DNA from: a virus | IMG/VR virus record: IMGVR_UViG_3300033145_000258 | Location: 1-44,073 of that record | Strand: one strand, 5' to 3' | Length of the DNA: 44,073 nucleotides | In this document: piece after piece, positions 28,344 through 38,086 of the stretch | Numbering within the stretch: the first letter of the stretch is position 1 | How the letters are laid out: each line of letters starts with the position of its first letter | Translations under genes and position numbers: made by a program | The notes under the pieces: generated by a model | Told to the model about the DNA's origin: nothing | The model's input: the letters and a program-made list of their open reading frames with translations, nothing else | Database searches by the model: none

Positions 28344-28762
28344 TATATTATCCTCCGAAAAAAATCTCTATCAAGCGGAACATACTTTCCTGGCTCAAGA
28401 CAACCCCATCGTGAGTCATGGTCAAACTTGTGATTTTTTGGCCTTGTATCAACATGCAGCCCAGGACTATTCTGATTTGGATATACACCAAGCCCATTAA
28501 AATTATCAAAACGACTTGCAATAAGGAACTGATCGACTACATGCAAACCCTTTATATGAAAATCAGCAGCGCACTTTTCAGGATGATACCCTCCGGTAGT
28601 TCTGGCTTCATACCCACAATGTATAATTATCTTCCTGCCAACATAGGTTCTCATTTGCTGAAGCGTATAAATCAAAAGGCCATCCATATCATCACAGCCG
28701 AATTCATCAGGAGTGAAGTCATTTATTTTTTGCCACAATACTTTATCCATTGAGTATGACAT
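28343..28762 (-). CDS. Endolysin, peptidase M15-like
   Basis: The product is 139 residues. FTPDEFGCDDMDG, then IIIHCGYEARTTGGYHPEKC and AADFHIKG and GLGVYPNQNSPGLHVDTRP show the zinc ligands HxxxxxxD-H of the M15 (D,D-carboxypeptidase) family. It cuts peptide bridges in the cell wall. The frame is open to 28798; the ATG at 28762 follows an AGGGTG site and is just after the upstream stop. Its holin lies directly downstream. Confidence 0.85.
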   Translation of the reverse strand: MSYSMDKVLWQKINDFTPDEFGCDDMDGLLIYTLQQMRTYVGRKIIIHCGYEARTTGGYHPEKCAADFHIKGLHVVDQFLIASRFDNFNGLGVYPNQNSPGLHVDTRPKNHKFDHDSRWGCLEPGKYVPLDRDFFRRII

Positions 28763-28763
28763 A

Positions 28764-28940
28764 TCATACACCCTGTTCACCGAGTTTATCGAGTTCATCT
28801 ATCTTCTTTTTGTCGTCCGATGCAGGGGAAACAGAATTTCGCAGCCCCTTACAATGCCAGCAATCATCAGGAAGTTTCACGCCTGAAGGGTTGTAAGCTC
28901 CACATTTCGGGCATATCTTTTGTGCGCCAAATTTAATCAT
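28764..28940 (-). CDS. Small zinc-ribbon protein
   Basis: The product is 58 residues with CPKCG and CWHCK pairs 17 residues apart (a typical zinc ribbon) and a charged C-terminal helix. It lies between the coiled-coil/membrane protein and the endolysin in the lysis cluster. Unknown in function, but common in phage operons. Confidence 0.65.
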   Translation of the reverse strand: MIKFGAQKICPKCGAYNPSGVKLPDDCWHCKGLRNSVSPASDDKKKIDELDKLGEQGV

Positions 28941-28941
28941 T

Positions 28942-29235
28942 TTAATACATATTCACCAAAAGAGCTATTGACACAGCAATCAACGTCAGCCCTTGCGGAA
29001 CAACGATAAACCACAGCCATCTTATCTGCGCCTTTGGGCAGGCTTTCAATACAGGAACAATATCCTCATCCCATTTTTTCCATAAGCCACTTACATCACT
29101 TTTCAATGCATCGAGTCTTTCTTTTTGAACAGCTATTTTTGTTATTGCCTTCGCCATTTCTGCCATTTGCTTTTCGATAGAGACCATACTCTTTTCAATA
29201 TTTGCGATTTGAATGTCAACTGCTCTTTCTGACAT
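28942..29235 (-). CDS. Coiled-coil protein with C-terminal membrane helix, lysis cluster
   Basis: The product is 97 residues. Residues about 1-55 form a coiled coil (IANIEKSMVSIEKQMAEMAK) and residues about 73-95 a single membrane helix (LWFIVVPQGLTLIAVSIALL). This layout recalls XhlA/hemolysin-type or Rz-like lysis accessory proteins. It is encoded next to the endolysin and holin. A GGAG site lies 8 bases before the ATG. The exact role is inferred from layout and context. Confidence 0.65.
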   Translation of the reverse strand: MSERAVDIQIANIEKSMVSIEKQMAEMAKAITKIAVQKERLDALKSDVSGLWKKWDEDIVPVLKACPKAQIRWLWFIVVPQGLTLIAVSIALLVNMY

Positions 29236-29243
29236 GGGTTCTC

Positions 29244-29441
29244 CTATCCTATTCCCATCATTAAAATGTGCTGGACAAAGGTAGCGTCCAAGGCAGGCGC
29301 ACCCATAGCGAATAAATATAAAATCATGGCTCGTTCTTCAGCCGTACCTGCAACCGTGCCATCAGCCACAGGCCAAAGCAATCTAAACGGCATCATGGGC
29401 ATTATTGCGCTCGCCCTCTCATTGACTGAATCAAAAGCCAT
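29244..29441 (-). CDS. Hypothetical small protein
   Basis: The product is 65 residues, Ala- and Met-rich with no charged core, and a moderately hydrophobic centre (ERAMILYLFAMGAPALDATF). It overlaps the fibre-like gene by one base (TAATG) and has a GGGAG site. No family is recognised. It may be a chaperone or adaptor of the upstream tail protein. Confidence 0.5.
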   Translation of the reverse strand: MAFDSVNERASAIMPMMPFRLLWPVADGTVAGTAEERAMILYLFAMGAPALDATFVQHILMMGIG

Positions 29442-31333
29442 TATGGGCCACTCCCTATCTCGTCTTTCGTAAAAGTTGTTCCATCATCACTGTTAGTACC
29501 TTTCTGGTCAACAACAGCTTCAGCATCATTATATAAGGACACAACGCCTGTGTCTTTGTTTTGAGTGCTTTTATTTCTCCAGGCTTTATAGAGATAATTA
29601 ATTTTAGCGAATACCGAGGCTGTAGCTGCGGGTGCGCCTTGACCCGGCTCCGCATGTGTATCAACGTTCATTACGTCAAGAACTTCAGCATTAATCTGAC
29701 CAACATCAACCCTGCCATCGTCGTTAACGGTTCCGCCAAACGGCCCGACTCCATCAACTAATTCCATGTTCCCCTGAATTCCTATCGTGCCGCCATCGTC
29801 GCAGGTAGCATCAATAGTGAGCTTACCCTTGCCCTGAACGGTAAGTTTACATGCAGCCGCCATCGTCTTAACTTTTAATCCGCCTGTCCAGTCCCTAATT
29901 CCAACCGTTGCTTCAACGTCATTATAGTCAATTTCCGGAGGGGTTGCACCGCCTGTATCTGCCGCAAAGCAATCGTGGAAAATATAAGTTTCTGCGTCAG
30001 AAATTGTAATAGTTCCCTCTAAAGCGCAGCAACAAGCGTGAGTCTTTTCAAGAGTTGCATCGCCGATATGACAGCCATTTAAATGAATTTCTCCCGCCCC
30101 TGCTGTTCCTGTACCTGATACAGCCGCTTCCTCAATATGAGCATTTTCATATACCTGGCTGTTTAAGGCAAGTATCCAATCATGCCCTAAGAATGAGATA
30201 TTAGCGCACGTTGCGTCAGGCGTTACGGTTGAACCATTTGCGACGGTTACTGTTTTAATGCCAAGCGAAGCGGATAATGCCTTGTACGCAGTCCAGGTTG
30301 AGATAGGATTGTCAGCTGTACCATCAACATAAGCCTCTGTGTTCGTATTAGCAGCACTATCATTGTACCAAATAGAACCGTTTGCGTACCCTGCGGATTT
30401 CGTAACAACCGCATATGAACAAATGATTCTGTCAGTTGCAACCTTTGTCCCGTCAGTCGAATAGAACCTTAAAAGAACATTTCCAAGATGATCGCCAGTT
30501 CCTACATGCGCCGTTGTAAGCGTGTATGTGTTTGTTTGAATTGTCGAACCTGCTATTCCAGAGATAGTCCCTATCTGCTCCCAGTTGTTTGAAATGTCTG
30601 TCTGGTCAGTACATGCATAGACCGCAAAGCTATCACCTTGAGCGTTTACATATCCAGACCATGTGATACTTACAGGTGAGCCGTTCCCGCCTATATTGAA
30701 GATGTAGTAACAGTCAGTTGTGCCGCCGTTATCTTCAAGATCGTGGGTAGCGCTGTCAAGGGCGTGCGTTGAGTCTTCGTCATTAGCTTCGTCCGCACCC
30801 GTGGTGATTACGAATCCGTCATCTGCTGCTTTTGCAGTAGTGTTAATAGCCGCTGAACCGGAAGTTAGTCTTCCTATTTGTTCTTGAGTAGCCGGTGCTG
30901 AGTCTTCTGTGTAGCCGGTTGTGTCGAACATAGCTTCAAGGTTATCAGCAGCAGTTTCATCCTCACTTATCGCCTTGAGATTTACGTCCATATAGCCATC
31001 ATCTTTAGCGGTATATTTACTATTATAAGCAGCCACCGATAAGACTGTATAATCTTGCCTGATATAAAGAATATCTGCCTGATACATATATACTGTTAAA
31101 AGTCCCTCAGTATTCAAATCAGTCCCATCTAATTGCTTGAGGTGGACTCCATCTGCATCATGGGTGGCATCATTGGTATCGTTGGGATTAGCCTTTGCAC
31201 CGCCATTTTTAGACAAGTAGAAATCAGTATCAGCTAATGTGCCTGTCTTTTGCGTTACAGCATCGTCATCGTCTAATGCAGGGCCAACCGTAATTGTTGT
31301 CGTTGAATTTACTTTTAAATCTCCACAATACAT
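29441..31333 (-). CDS. Tail-fibre-like structural protein
   Basis: The product is 630 residues, rich in D, T, G and A, with low lysine and beta-like repeats. The N-terminus (YCGDLKVNSTTTITVGPAL) and the LSKNGGAKANPNDTNDATH region match phage virion proteins that form fibre or appendage stalks. Near residue 325 there is YANGSIWYNDSAANTNTE, often seen in tail proteins. No receptor-binding motif is certain. It is the last large gene of the tail cluster. A GAGAGG site precedes the ATG. Confidence 0.65.
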   Translation of the reverse strand: MYCGDLKVNSTTTITVGPALDDDDAVTQKTGTLADTDFYLSKNGGAKANPNDTNDATHDADGVHLKQLDGTDLNTEGLLTVYMYQADILYIRQDYTVLSVAAYNSKYTAKDDGYMDVNLKAISEDETAADNLEAMFDTTGYTEDSAPATQEQIGRLTSGSAAINTTAKAADDGFVITTGADEANDEDSTHALDSATHDLEDNGGTTDCYYIFNIGGNGSPVSITWSGYVNAQGDSFAVYACTDQTDISNNWEQIGTISGIAGSTIQTNTYTLTTAHVGTGDHLGNVLLRFYSTDGTKVATDRIICSYAVVTKSAGYANGSIWYNDSAANTNTEAYVDGTADNPISTWTAYKALSASLGIKTVTVANGSTVTPDATCANISFLGHDWILALNSQVYENAHIEEAAVSGTGTAGAGEIHLNGCHIGDATLEKTHACCCALEGTITISDAETYIFHDCFAADTGGATPPEIDYNDVEATVGIRDWTGGLKVKTMAAACKLTVQGKGKLTIDATCDDGGTIGIQGNMELVDGVGPFGGTVNDDGRVDVGQINAEVLDVMNVDTHAEPGQGAPAATASVFAKINYLYKAWRNKSTQNKDTGVVSLYNDAEAVVDQKGTNSDDGTTFTKDEIGSGP

Positions 31334-31334
31334 T

Positions 31335-32108
31335 TTAACCTCTCATTATTAAGTATGCTTGGGGGACAATGCCCGATGGTGCTACTTCTGGTATAAAATA
31401 AATCGGCCTCCTCACTGGTTGATATAGTGCGTAGGGGAGGTCGTTTAGTAGGGATACTTGGGAAGCGGTTAATGCGACATCGAAAAAATTAACATATTTA
31501 ACACGCCCATTAAAAGCATAAGACCCCGCATCATACCCCCCGATAGAGCTTAAGATTAAATCTACATCGGTGTTAAGTGTTTGCGTTGCCCCCAAGCTTA
31601 CACCACTTTTATAAAATTTTACTTCTTTGGCACTCCGTGTTACCCCAAGGGCAAAGTTGCCAGTGCCAACTAATGCTACCTTTACGAATGACGACGATCT
31701 GTAATAAACTTCGCTTGAAAAGATTCCAAAAACATAATAGCCAGTAGCCCCTCCAAATAATAGATCTTCTTGAACATCAAGATCAAATTCTGAAATAATG
31801 GTATTTTCTTTTCCAAGATTTAAAGTTGGTATATCAATTATCTTAGTTGTACTGTTTACTCCACCAGGAAAATCTATGGTGTTACCAACCCATGATACAG
31901 CAGAGCCCATAGCTCCACTATTCCCATTTCCTCCATAATCGTTCGCTATATTTCCCGAATTTTCCCACATCGGCATAGCAAGAACAAGATTATCTGAGTT
32001 CACCCCAAATATCTTCTCACAGTTATCCTTTACAGCGTATTGGACGTCTGCATCAGAACCCCAGCGGATTATAGGAACATTATAACTATGTCTTAGGAAT
32101 ATTGCCAT
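31335..32108 (-). CDS. LamG/concanavalin-like virion protein
   Basis: The product is 257 residues. It shows a lectin-like beta-sandwich pattern: LVLAMPMWENSGNIANDYGG, then IDFPGG and KENTIISEFDL, and FNGRVKYVNFFDVALTASQV, a typical LamG ending. The YALYQPVRRPIYFIP segment is also common in phage tail proteins. It probably binds host or environmental glycans. It overlaps the upstream gene by one base (TAATG). Confidence 0.75.
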   Translation of the reverse strand: MAIFLRHSYNVPIIRWGSDADVQYAVKDNCEKIFGVNSDNLVLAMPMWENSGNIANDYGGNGNSGAMGSAVSWVGNTIDFPGGVNSTTKIIDIPTLNLGKENTIISEFDLDVQEDLLFGGATGYYVFGIFSSEVYYRSSSFVKVALVGTGNFALGVTRSAKEVKFYKSGVSLGATQTLNTDVDLILSSIGGYDAGSYAFNGRVKYVNFFDVALTASQVSLLNDLPYALYQPVRRPIYFIPEVAPSGIVPQAYLIMRG

Positions 32109-32704
32109 TATTCTATGTCTGTAACTTTCGCTATAGTTGTACGGGTTACTATATCGCAGTCAGCATCAAGATTCTTAATAAGTATTCTGCCCCTGCGATA
32201 TTCTGCAGGAAATCCAAATGAAAAATCCTCGACTCCTGTGAAAATGGGAGTTGCATTAGCCTGAGTATTTGTAAGCCCGTCAAGAATAGTAATAGACACG
32301 CCAGAGCTGTTTCCATTATTTCTTACGACTTCGGAGTTGCCTATTGTACCATTTTTGATAAAATACCTGTCGCCTTTTGTTTCCATATCTGTTGTTGCTG
32401 TTAACGGAACAAGCGTATCGGTTGCAGAAGCTTCAACGTCAAGCGTAGTACCAACGGCCGTCTCAGCAGTAATCATAAAGGAAATAAGCTCAGTCCAGTC
32501 CTCATCACCTGTGGTATTCCATGAGCCTTCTACAATAACATACCCATTACCATCGTGAGCGGTTGCCTCTCCTTTACAAACAGTTACGTCTGCCCTAATA
32601 CGAAGATCATCAGCAATAGCAAAAGTAGCGCCTTCTCGAAGTGTAGCAGGCCCAACAACTGCCCATTCATCAACCTGCGTGCCTGTCTTAGTAAAATCAG
32701 CCAT
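32108..32704 (-). CDS. Virion structural protein
   Basis: The product is 198 residues, acidic and Thr-rich with alternating strands (FAIADDLRIRADVTVCKGEA, then VEGSWNTTGDEDWTELISFM). No catalytic motif. Located between two tail appendage genes. The length and composition fit a tail or fibre subunit; the function is inferred from position only. A GGAGGTG site precedes the ATG, which overlaps the neighbour. Confidence 0.55.
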   Translation of the reverse strand: MADFTKTGTQVDEWAVVGPATLREGATFAIADDLRIRADVTVCKGEATAHDGNGYVIVEGSWNTTGDEDWTELISFMITAETAVGTTLDVEASATDTLVPLTATTDMETKGDRYFIKNGTIGNSEVVRNNGNSSGVSITILDGLTNTQANATPIFTGVEDFSFGFPAEYRRGRILIKNLDADCDIVTRTTIAKVTDIE

Positions 32705-32994
32705 CAGCCCACCTCCAACTTGCTCGTCATTGTTACAACTTCTTTTTCAGCATCAGTCTTCAGTAATACTTCGCCCTCATATTTCTTCTTAGCCGCATCC
32801 ATCTGAATCCTGATCTTTTCCATTGTATCCTTTATGTCGTTGACGTCCTTGTGCTTCGAAGAAAAACTCTGTTCAAAGACAGTTGTCTCGCCGTCTTTCA
32901 AAATCAGGGTCGCAGATACATTGTGCATCTTGCCTTTGTACTGCTCCCCGCTGTCTGAGGCCATTACGTTTGTTATTTCTACTGTTATTGCCAT
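32704..32994 (-). CDS. Hypothetical structural protein
   Basis: The product is 96 residues. An immunoglobulin-like beta segment (VEITNVMASDSGEQYKGKMH, then SATLILKDGETTVFEQSF) is followed by a helical end (VNDIKDTMEKIRIQMDAAKK). No family recognised. It lies in the tail cluster, overlapping the downstream gene by one base. It may be a small tail or adhesion module. Confidence 0.5.
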   Translation of the reverse strand: MAITVEITNVMASDSGEQYKGKMHNVSATLILKDGETTVFEQSFSSKHKDVNDIKDTMEKIRIQMDAAKKKYEGEVLLKTDAEKEVVTMTSKLEVG

Positions 32995-32998
32995 TATG

Positions 32999-33454
32999 CT
33001 ACTCCTTATAATATGTGCAGAAACCTGAGACTTGTTCTGCCGAACCTAATGTTATTTGAAAAGGCTTGTTGGTGGTAAATGGGATCGGAGCAGGCCAATA
33101 ATTCTCGCTCCACCCTTTAGGCTCACCAGTTCCACCAAACGGCATAGCCCCTGTAAATGCAGTCGTATCATCCTTCAGGGTAATGTCGTTTTCTGCGCTG
33201 AGTGTAAAAACTATGCTGCACAGATATATCTTTTGGGCAGCGGTGGCAGCTATAATCTCATGCGTTGCGGCGGTAGCTATGTCAATCTTAGCGGTCAGGA
33301 TTGTCTTGGAAGTACCGCCCGATAAGGCAGCACCAAGCGCATCTCCTTTCATTGCAACCCATGTAGTACCACCATCGGTGGATAACCATGCTTCACCTTC
33401 ACCCGAAGCTATCTCTGATATTCTTCGCCCATGCCTTAACGGTTCATAATCCAT
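32999..33454 (-). CDS. Virion structural protein
   Basis: The product is 151 residues. SEIASGEGEAWLSTDGGTTW and ALSGGTSKTILTAKIDIATA indicate a beta-rich surface protein; the end is aromatic (SENYWPAPIPFTTNKPFQIT). The pattern recalls phage appendage proteins but the family is not certain. It has a GAGAGGATAAAAC ribosome site and lies in the tail cluster. Confidence 0.55.
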   Translation of the reverse strand: MDYEPLRHGRRISEIASGEGEAWLSTDGGTTWVAMKGDALGAALSGGTSKTILTAKIDIATAATHEIIAATAAQKIYLCSIVFTLSAENDITLKDDTTAFTGAMPFGGTGEPKGWSENYWPAPIPFTTNKPFQITLGSAEQVSGFCTYYKE

Positions 33455-33457
33455 GTT

Positions 33458-34024
33458 TTATCCTCTCTCGACAAGGCTCGGAGTTTTAACAATAACCTTT
33501 CCGATAACTGTGATTTTTTCCTCAACTGGAACCTGAACGATAAACGGTTCTTTTTTAATCTCATAATGCTTAACTTCGTCCAGCTTGGCTTTAAGGTCTT
33601 TGATGGTCGCATTAACACCATCAACGGCAAGCCTGTATGCCGATATTAGGGCGGTTGCTTCTTCAAGCATACCATTGGCTAAAAAAAGTGTAGCGGCTGT
33701 CTCTGTGGCTAACTTGTTGACCTTTTCCATATTAACAACAGGAACGTCATAAGGAACCTCTTTTGGAACCTTCACATCATACGGAACTGTATTCGCTGCA
33801 TATTTAATAGTAGGTTCTTCCCTTGGAGTATAAAAAATAGTTTCCATTTCAACAGGAATGTATTTGGTTGTTTTAACTTCATCAGGGACATATTTAGTAG
33901 TTTGCCTGTTAACGGTTTTATACTTGATTGTATCTTTTTTAATATAGTTAGGAACTACTATTTCCTTGATGGTTTTAACAACCTCTACTATGTTGCCTTT
34001 TGTCTTCTTTTTATGCTCAGTCAT
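33458..34024 (-). CDS. Repeat-rich structural protein
   Basis: The product is 188 residues. Residues about 25-100 hold short beta-type repeats around K-Y-x-P and V-P-Y-D-V (TTKYVPDEVKTTKYIPVEME and NTVPYDVKVPKEVPYDVPVV). A helical middle segment (TAATLFLANGMLEEATALIS) follows, then another VPVEEKITV strand. Such VPY repeats suit an extended fibre or stalk. Function is inferred from the repeats and position. Confidence 0.55.
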   Translation of the reverse strand: MTEHKKKTKGNIVEVVKTIKEIVVPNYIKKDTIKYKTVNRQTTKYVPDEVKTTKYIPVEMETIFYTPREEPTIKYAANTVPYDVKVPKEVPYDVPVVNMEKVNKLATETAATLFLANGMLEEATALISAYRLAVDGVNATIKDLKAKLDEVKHYEIKKEPFIVQVPVEEKITVIGKVIVKTPSLVERG

Positions 34025-34028
34025 AGCA

Positions 34029-34394
34029 TTAACTCCTTAGATAAACTGTAATATAGCAATCACCACTGCTTAACGGGTCGGTGGAAAGGGTCATCTTTAC
34101 GGTGTTCTTTCCGACAATGGGAACTTGCTCAGGCGGCAGGCAATAGTCCGTGTCTTCAGCCAGCGTAGCTTCTGCATAGATTTCCTTGCCGTCCATGTTC
34201 TCAATCGAAAGCGTACCTGTTACCACAGCCCCACCAAAAGCAGGCATTTCAACTATAATCTTGTCTGTAAAACCCATTGCCTTCAGCGTGAAACTCTTTA
34301 CTGTGACGCCTGATACGAAAGACAGCTTTTGCCGTTCAGCCATTGTTACGGTTGCCGGAAGTCGTCCTGTTAAATCTACATCTGCTGTTGCCAT
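34029..34394 (-). CDS. Virion structural protein
   Basis: The product is 121 residues, beta-rich (TVKSFTLKAMGFTDKIIVEM, then VVTGTLSIENMDGKEIYAEA), with no enzyme motif. It sits directly after the large internal protein gene and has an AAAGGAGG site. It may be a small tail or capsid-linked protein. No family is recognised. Confidence 0.55.
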   Translation of the reverse strand: MATADVDLTGRLPATVTMAERQKLSFVSGVTVKSFTLKAMGFTDKIIVEMPAFGGAVVTGTLSIENMDGKEIYAEATLAEDTDYCLPPEQVPIVGKNTVKMTLSTDPLSSGDCYITVYLRS

Positions 34395-34405
34395 CTTAGC
34401 CTCCT

Positions 34406-37400
34406 TTATTTTCTCATAAATTCTCTTTTAGCTTTCTGTAATGCTTTATACCGCTCTTTAATTAAAACCCTGTTTATCTCGTCTTTTTTTGCTCGGTCTT
34501 TTTTATTCCTGAACTTTGATTTTGTTACAATAAAATCAAGCCGCTTCTTTGCTTTATGCCCGAAGGTTAAGCAGTAGTTTTTATAAATATTGTCGGGGAG
34601 TTTGACCTTCCGCCCTTTAACGGTAACTGTCTGCTTTGGATGACCTGGATAAATGCCAAGTTCTTCAAGCATTTTTTCTGTTGAATCATGTTTTTCTTTA
34701 GACCATTTATACGGCAACCATTGCCTGAATATTCCGCCTTCAAGCGGTATCTCTTCGCCCCATACTGTGAGCCTTGCCGGTGCTTTATCGCTTAACCCTG
34801 GGATAACCTGGCTGAACGCACCAAGAAAACCCCTGGTGTCCCGAACCAATGTTTTGCCAGTTGTTGCAACTTCGTAAGCCCTGTTGATTGATCTCCAAAA
34901 ACTCGAATAAGGAACAAAGCTTGCTGCCGTTCTTTCAACCATCCCCTGCCTTCTGCCATGTCTGTCAAGTATGTTTGAAACCCCTTGAAGATAACTTGAA
35001 TCAAGCACATTCTCCATTAAACCTTCTACCATAGTACCGAATATTTCCGTTCTTGTCGCATCATCTTTTGCGTTCATTATCTTGTCATGCGCTATGGCAA
35101 CGGAAGCTATAACAGTATTAAAAGGTTCAACCCTTCTGTATTGATACCAAGAACCACCCATTTTAACCGCCCAGGGTTTCTTCCCCTGAGCATAAAATCT
35201 CTCCCTTGCTGCTTTATTCTTGGGAGCTGCCCCTGTAATCTCCCCGTTTTGGACTTTGGACAAAACATAAAAGCCAAGTATAGACCCTTCAATTTGCTGT
35301 GCTAATATCTTGGCTGGTGTTTTCCCTCTTGCAAGAGATAACCCTACAACGGGAGTCATCTCAACGCCACGCTTGGTCAGGTTGGCTATTGTGTTTACGA
35401 ATGGAACAACAATCCTGCCAAAAGGGACTTTAGACCTGGCGTTAATGGCTATTTGAGTAATTTTGCCAGGATCATCAGTAAAGGTTAAATGCTTTGCAAA
35501 CTCTGTTGATTTCATTCTCATCTTTTCAGAAGGGTTTAACATGAGTTTTTGTTCAAAGGCTTTTCGTGCATCACCTTTTAAACCTTTTACATTGGCAGCA
35601 CGTCTTGATAATGCCGCTATGTGCGAATCATAAGCCATTGTGTTTGCCCATACATCCATTGCCCTTAATGCTCTTGTCGGGGCAGTTATAAAAGGAGCTG
35701 CATTTCTTAATACCTTGTGCGGAGATCGTTCAAAAGCACCTAAAACAGAGCTACCGATTTCCCTTTCCCACTTGTTTTCAAACTGAGATATGTTGCCCTT
35801 TTTGGCCATCTCTCCAGCGCCCTTCATGCCTTTTTTAAAAGCCTTCCCGTATGCCACAATCGCCGGTATGGTTTCATTCAGGTAATACCTTCTTTGCTTG
35901 CCGGTCAATGCTGCTATGGGGGCATCAATAATTGCTTTTAATGGACGATGGACGCCAAGCTGGAAAGCCGCCCATCCTGTATTACTTGCTACGTTTACAA
36001 TATGGGTTGGGACACCTGATAGAATAGAATTGTACCAGTATTCATAAAAGTAATCTCTGAACTTGGGGTCTGGGAGTCTATCAAGGAACCTCTTAACTTC
36101 AAGCGGGTTTTCAGTATTAAGTTCTTTGAACTCCTTTAACTGTCTTGCATTAAGACCTTTTTTAAGCTTAGCAAATGCTTTGGCTATTCTCTGCGGTGAA
36201 ATTTCTTTTTTATGGATATTTAATGCCCTGCCTGCCTCGCTTGATGCGTTTGAAAGAGGTTTAAATACGTCATCCACATAATTAGCAAACTGTTCATTCA
36301 TTTGTTCGGGAGTTTTTGTTTCAGCTATTTCCTTGAGTTTATTAATCGCATTGACATTAATTTGCCTTGCCGCATCTATTTCAACCGCTGTAAGGGCTTG
36401 CCCTTTTTTAGCTTTAGTTAAGACCTTTGCGCCTTTTTTATAGTCAGCTACAATTTCTTTACTTAACTTGCCTGTCTGATCCCACGTTTGAGTTTTCTTT
36501 GGAGTTAACGCTGAGACTTCTTGTTGGAACTCTTTATAGGATTGTTTAACCTTTTGCTTTTTTACATTTATAGAACCTGCATATTTATTCTGTCTTAATT
36601 GGACTTTGCTCTTAACTTTCCCAAGCAAAGCATCATACATCTTCTGAATTTCACCGGCGGGGCCAAAACCTAATGTTGTGCCACCCTTCCCCCCTACCTC
36701 TCCTATGCCCTTACCCTTTTTCGTTAATCCTGCGGCCCCTGACGGCTTCGGCTTGGGAAGCTTAGGGGGTTGGGGTTTTGTGGTGGGTGGCTTGCTTTTT
36801 AGCACAAACCCTTGCCCTGCTGGTAATAACCTCTGAGGTGCTTTAGCTTCATACACCTTGGTTACAGGAGGCATCAACGCTTTCACCGCTTCAGGTTTCT
36901 TTTTAGGGAATAGCTTAGTTTCTTTTACGGGCTTTTCAACCGGAAGCTTTAACCCTGGCTTTGTTCTATTTAATAGTGCAACTTCTTCAGCGGTTCTTGT
37001 CGCACCTGCTTTATTTAATATGCGTTCTATTTCACCCTGTGGGGTTATAACTTGTTTTGGTTTCGGCTGTTTGCCTCCGATAACTACGCCCTTGCCTGCG
37101 TAAGACTTAAAGGATTTAATTCGTGCCGATACTTCTTGGTCAGCAAGTTGACGGGTTAGGTCTGGATATGTGCCAAGCTTTTCAAACCCTTCAAGAAGTT
37201 CTTGCGCCGACCTTTTCTCAGCTTCACCTAATGCTTTCTGGACTCCGGCTTTGGCATAAGCATATCTCGCTATTGGCATTTTTCTTTTCTTAGCTTCCGC
37301 CAGTATAGTCTTTAAGACTTCCTTGCGTGGTATGCCCCACGTTTTAGCAAGTCTGTTTACGCCAAGGGTTAGCCTGCCACCCCACCCTAAAGTTGACATA

Positions 37401-38086
37401 GCTCCTTCAAAGGCTGCCCATGCCGCCCCATGTTTAGCTATCTCTTTAACGGAAGGAAGTTCTCCCTCTGATACCAGTTTTTCAGCAGTTGAATATGCGC
37501 TTCCGGCTGTTCCCCAACCCACCATTTTAGCGAAAGGCTTGAAATACTTGCTCTTGGAAACAGCGTTGATAATAGGCTTTGCTATGAATTTCCCTGCTGT
37601 TCCTATTGGTACTGTTGCACCTACTAATTCGCCTGCTGTTTTACTTGGAATGTCCTCATATCTTTGATCTTCAGGCAATGCTTCGCCTGTTGCGACTATA
37701 TGCGCCATTTCTTTTACTTTGGAAGAAAGCCCAAGGGTCATACCGTGAGCTATGGTTTCGGGGATGGCTTCAAGGGTTTTTCCTGCTGCCCAAAGCTTCG
37801 GATACCTTACATTGAAAGGACGGCCAGGCTGTTCTGGCCCTGTCATCTGACCCATCATTTCTTCAGCCATTTGTTGTGGGGGTTTTTTAAGACCTTTGCC
37901 AACCTTTGCAGAAGAAAGCCCTGTCATTATATCCTCAGAAGAATACCCCTCTTTGACATAAGTCTGTACCTTCATGGCTAACTTCGGAAAGTTCTTGCTT
38001 TGAGAAATGCCGGTTACTATATCTTGGTCAGAGTAGCCTTCTTCCCTGTACCGCTTGATTTTGTTTGCCGCTTCTAAAGGTATCAT
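34406..38086 (-). CDS. Large internal virion / DNA ejection protein candidate
   Basis: The product is 1226 residues. The N-terminus has two related repeats (EEGYSDQDIVTGISQSKNF and KEGYSSEDIMTGLSSAK). Helical domains follow, then a proline-lysine-rich linker near residue 445 (SKPPTTKPQPPKLPKPK), then a long helical C-terminal half (TKRGVEMTPVVGLSLARGKT and others). Size, helix content and position with two smaller genes match the injected internal proteins of short-tailed phages. No lytic transglycosylase motif is clear. A GGAG site precedes the ATG. Confidence 0.65.
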   Translation of the reverse strand: MIPLEAANKIKRYREEGYSDQDIVTGISQSKNFPKLAMKVQTYVKEGYSSEDIMTGLSSAKVGKGLKKPPQQMAEEMMGQMTGPEQPGRPFNVRYPKLWAAGKTLEAIPETIAHGMTLGLSSKVKEMAHIVATGEALPEDQRYEDIPSKTAGELVGATVPIGTAGKFIAKPIINAVSKSKYFKPFAKMVGWGTAGSAYSTAEKLVSEGELPSVKEIAKHGAAWAAFEGAMSTLGWGGRLTLGVNRLAKTWGIPRKEVLKTILAEAKKRKMPIARYAYAKAGVQKALGEAEKRSAQELLEGFEKLGTYPDLTRQLADQEVSARIKSFKSYAGKGVVIGGKQPKPKQVITPQGEIERILNKAGATRTAEEVALLNRTKPGLKLPVEKPVKETKLFPKKKPEAVKALMPPVTKVYEAKAPQRLLPAGQGFVLKSKPPTTKPQPPKLPKPKPSGAAGLTKKGKGIGEVGGKGGTTLGFGPAGEIQKMYDALLGKVKSKVQLRQNKYAGSINVKKQKVKQSYKEFQQEVSALTPKKTQTWDQTGKLSKEIVADYKKGAKVLTKAKKGQALTAVEIDAARQINVNAINKLKEIAETKTPEQMNEQFANYVDDVFKPLSNASSEAGRALNIHKKEISPQRIAKAFAKLKKGLNARQLKEFKELNTENPLEVKRFLDRLPDPKFRDYFYEYWYNSILSGVPTHIVNVASNTGWAAFQLGVHRPLKAIIDAPIAALTGKQRRYYLNETIPAIVAYGKAFKKGMKGAGEMAKKGNISQFENKWEREIGSSVLGAFERSPHKVLRNAAPFITAPTRALRAMDVWANTMAYDSHIAALSRRAANVKGLKGDARKAFEQKLMLNPSEKMRMKSTEFAKHLTFTDDPGKITQIAINARSKVPFGRIVVPFVNTIANLTKRGVEMTPVVGLSLARGKTPAKILAQQIEGSILGFYVLSKVQNGEITGAAPKNKAARERFYAQGKKPWAVKMGGSWYQYRRVEPFNTVIASVAIAHDKIMNAKDDATRTEIFGTMVEGLMENVLDSSYLQGVSNILDRHGRRQGMVERTAASFVPYSSFWRSINRAYEVATTGKTLVRDTRGFLGAFSQVIPGLSDKAPARLTVWGEEIPLEGGIFRQWLPYKWSKEKHDSTEKMLEELGIYPGHPKQTVTVKGRKVKLPDNIYKNYCLTFGHKAKKRLDFIVTKSKFRNKKDRAKKDEINRVLIKERYKALQKAKREFMRK